Positions 5,501 to 6,112 of a stretch of DNA of 6,112 nt are shown piece after piece. A program made the translations under genes and the position numbers. The DNA is from Methanobacteriota archaeon (GTDB taxonomy: Archaea > JACRDV01). A model generated the notes under the pieces. It saw nothing but the letters and a program-made list of their open reading frames with translations. It did no database searches and was not told where the DNA came from. Where the stretch lies: positions 1 through 6,112 of the forward strand of contig JACRDV010000024.1 of assembly GCA_024860865.1 (NCBI GenBank), given 5' to 3'. Positions within the stretch are counted from its first letter, which is position 1, and each line of letters opens with the position of its first letter.

Positions 5501-6112
5501 GGTAATGGGCACATTAAAGTTAAATAACCTATTGGAAATGCTAGTGCTCGAAGTCCTTCGAATCCAAGAAAAAGAACAATGCAACCTATAATGAACATTA
5601 TAAGTGATAGTATGTGGAGTTGTAATTGAAGCAAAGAGAAAGTTCCATAGAAGTAGAGGGTAAAGGCAAATAAGCATAAGGCCAGACCAATTAAATCTTG
5701 AGGTAAGCTTGGGTCTTTGCTAAGCTGAGCTACTGCTTTTAAGGCTGCTCTTTTTCTATAAACTAGATAAGTTGCGACTATTGGTACAATTAAAATATAA
5801 CGTGCATAATCGTTTAGTAGAATCTCGTGCCATAGTGCAATAAAATCTTTGTGATAAGCTATCGCAACAACAGCGGCTATGGTTAAGAACTTATAATAAA
5901 CGATTATTCCTTGTTTTAATGCGATTAACCACTTGGCTTCCACCAAACGGGTGAATTCAATAATTTTCTTTTTAATCTTCTTTAATGAATTGCGCAGATA
6001 AACAGCAAATGTAGCTAGAGCAGATGCAAGAGATCCAAGGATTGGAAATTCAGGAACGGGGACTGGGTTGGTTGAAGAGGGAAAATAAACTAGGCTATCG
6101 CGAGTAGAACTA
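2515..6112 (-). CDS. Archaeosortase fusion: PEF-type sorting tail + archaeosortase + EpsI-like domain + winged helix + two membrane/Cys-domain units (5' end beyond window)
   Basis: Open from the window edge to TAG, 1198 codons visible. Numbers count from the TTG at 5944-5946; 55 codons precede it. Upstream part: Ser/Thr/Pro linker, PVPVPEFP sorting signal, helix, Lys cluster. Archaeosortase about 16-295 (eight helices): NDYARYILIVP, GLPCAGIYS (catalytic Cys208), NIIRICAI (Arg253), EAFHLFGGW (His274), the triad of a membrane transpeptidase that cleaves surface proteins and re-anchors them. EpsI-like extracytoplasmic domain about 352-505 (SGWRLTY, GGWLACLPVTQGW). Helix 548-573, then Arg-rich ERRTNRLRLLQR, cytoplasmic. 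Winged-helix-like segment 586-645. Then two units of two helices plus a Cys domain: helices 672-716 with domain 773-884, and helices 925-970 with domain 1031-1140. Simple archaeosortases are roughly 200-300 residues, so this is very large. The TTG/GTG pair at 5941-5946 is the only early start, has no ribosome-binding site, and the first ATG is residue 117 inside the membrane core; I therefore treat the frame as one gene. A lost stop codon (sequencing error) is the alternative. Confidence 0.8.
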   Translation of the reverse strand, partial: SSTRDSLVYFPSSTNPVPVPEFPILGSLASALATFAVYLRNSLKKIKKKIIEFTRLVEAKWLIALKQGIIVYYKFLTIAAVVAIAYHKDFIALWHEILLNDYARYILIVPIVATYLVYRKRAALKAVAQLSKDPSLPQDLIGLALCLFAFTLYFYGTFSLLQLQLHILSLIMFIIGCIVLFLGFEGLRALAFPIGYLTLMCPLPLSFIVLLAATSIAISASVTVFVLRALGIPLMLSTSQGAYIVNLVSRAGEPLSFIVGLPCAGIYSLLGFIAFGVFLAYIIKGSLIKKISIFVAGCLIVYLLNIIRICAIIGIGYLYGNGFAVEAFHLFGGWVITVTAAFIVIALSIIKSPKISTQAIDRIASIIPKPKVSGVRIVFKATALSVILLLFLFASVPLIIVPKLDPAYVARYTPEGKDAELLLPANFSGWRLTYVEPISGYYQSLNAHIYAYEKIAPGSIDNKMVTVYVETAPTSPLLHIVGGWLACLPVTQGWKLDARWSKMLAESPLLRGDVLVFNTPLRQTPVVFTFTDQIFLKTDTAPGARAVGLSLLAYTETFASKGIISDPSDYQAVADILVELGKAIVTHWQQIKGQSIPIAFVYTLYYNIGPAIVFLAILLAVLAAIVAIHSERRTNRLRLLQRHLSENENTVLDLITAHKNMPPSYLNDHNVLKALESLENKGLIKRHLMLGDSPSLIWNSALPSLQFNPFSRSIDKLKVIWFVIKESKISLAGLTLLGSCSLTMAIALSKWSTTWAIVTVVFIMMGIILLGHGFESYLPSKVATRLILSPLLSLGNLLKKTNLGVKDQSTIPDNEALVQSVGSESLTNIERELGTGLQGVGIDYLIDALPPVLKDGIEIADEVKITKNGSDSVEIIVGGSRFSEVCQQLADAKSSICDLTGCPICSALALAIAKATGRQVSLERHEHNSEKNTTILSFKLGEIIKLPFSIIPELSKKLEYAKKQEKIREFVWYLRKKKRFLPGLALLILSAIATITAFVFGSVSSEFTVISAFAIGFILLYFAIEMYTRSALTSQGIVSSLNAFCHLFQEIGVIGKGIYLPTGKILVPTKGGELVVTPIGENLYNIIKSELGKENISLEEFIDRLPSILVDKLDLATEVYAHQEDDTVHVKLKGSKLSYVCDSVSKTKPSICEIIGCPLCSAIAMAITSITSKPLKIEKSNYDIFKDETDLYFKLIIN
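2527..2856 (-). repeat. Second copy of the duplicated Cys-rich domain in the archaeosortase fusion
   Basis: Residues 1031-1140: IIKSELG, LEEFIDRLPSILVDKL, ATEVYAHQ, then Cys1086, Cys1097, Cys1102 and Cys1105 in ICEIIGCPLCSAIAMAI, ending LYFKL. It aligns along its full length with 773-884. Two helices (about 925-970) and a segment GKGIYLPTGKILVPTKGGEL precede it; the latter has no clear counterpart in copy one. I do not recognise the domain; four conserved cysteines with a CPxC core suggest metal binding or redox chemistry. Confidence 0.75.
3295..3630 (-). repeat. First copy of a duplicated Cys-rich domain in the archaeosortase fusion
   Basis: Residues 773-884: IERELG, a helix IDYLIDALPPVL, a strand region EVKITKNG, then Cys831, Cys842, Cys847 and Cys850 in the block ICDLTGCPICSALALAIAKA, and a strand-rich end ILSFKL. 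It is preceded by two membrane helices (about 672-716). Spacing of the cysteines (X10, X4, X2) is identical in the second copy. Predicted cytoplasmic. The linker between helices and domain is shorter than in copy two. Confidence 0.75.
5965..6066 (-). other. PEF-type (PEF-CTERM-like) sorting signal, in frame upstream of the archaeosortase
   Basis: Encodes PVPVPEFPILG, a hydrophobic helix LASALATFAVYL, and a basic cluster KKIKKK: the three parts of an archaeosortase recognition signal in the usual order, preceded by a Ser/Thr/Pro-rich stretch typical of the linker of a surface protein. Such signals normally end the protein within a few residues of the basic cluster. Here the frame continues through IIEFTRLVEAKWL into the sortase. 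I checked the codons one by one from 6111 to 5944 and found no stop. Predicted topology (motif outside, Lys cluster inside, sortase N-terminus inside) is consistent with a working fusion. Confidence 0.7.

Noticed and set aside
5246-5677. 143-codon open frame on the - strand
   Set aside because: Out-of-frame shadow of the archaeosortase core; Cys/Ser/Ile-rich composition without motifs, and it covers the catalytic segment of the real frame.
1-6112. tRNA or rRNA genes
   Set aside because: No cloverleaf-like segment with a recognisable T-loop (GTTCRA) and acceptor pairing, and no rRNA-like conserved block was seen on either strand by eye.

Overview
The window looks archaeal. It carries an archaeosortase (the archaeal branch of the exosortase family), a PEF-type cell-surface sorting tail, an MraY/WecA-superfamily transferase with archaeal/eukaryotic-style motifs, a VapBC-type toxin-antitoxin pair, BRE/TATA-like promoter elements and a GGTGAT ribosome-binding site. 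A Bathyarchaeia-like or related lineage is my guess from the style of the sorting tail and VapB; the sequence alone does not prove it.

Layout. Positions 1-1150 (+ strand) are a remodelled accessory patch: an open frame without a start that enters from the left edge (possible transposase end), a 59-bp segment that recurs 834 bp downstream (57/59 identical), a vapBC operon with its own promoter and operator-like repeats, and a frameshifted C-terminal remnant of a membrane-anchored surface protein that contains the second copy of the 59-bp segment. Positions 1191-2392 (- strand) are a two-gene operon joined by an ATGA overlap: a 75-aa two-helix membrane protein followed by a polyprenyl/dolichyl-phosphate sugar-1-phosphate transferase of the AglH/GPT type. 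Positions 2515-6112 (- strand) are one giant open frame that enters from the right edge.

The giant frame is the main interest. From its N-terminal side it has a Ser/Thr/Pro-rich stretch, a complete PEF-type sorting signal (PVPVPEFP, hydrophobic helix, Lys cluster), then with no stop codon an archaeosortase with its Cys/Arg/His triad, an EpsI-like extracytoplasmic domain, a membrane helix, a cytoplasmic winged-helix-like segment, and two copies of a unit made of two membrane helices plus a Cys-rich domain (C-X10-C-X4-C-X2-C). The sortase part has no ATG before residue 117, counted from the first TTG, so it appears to be translated as part of a substrate-enzyme fusion. This would be a sortase in cis with its own target, attached to a cysteine-based cytoplasmic module.

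Working together (inference): the transferase would start lipid-linked glycan assembly on the cytoplasmic face and the archaeosortase would cleave and re-anchor surface proteins, so the - strand genes fit a cell-envelope locus. The vapBC patch looks like an unrelated insertion.
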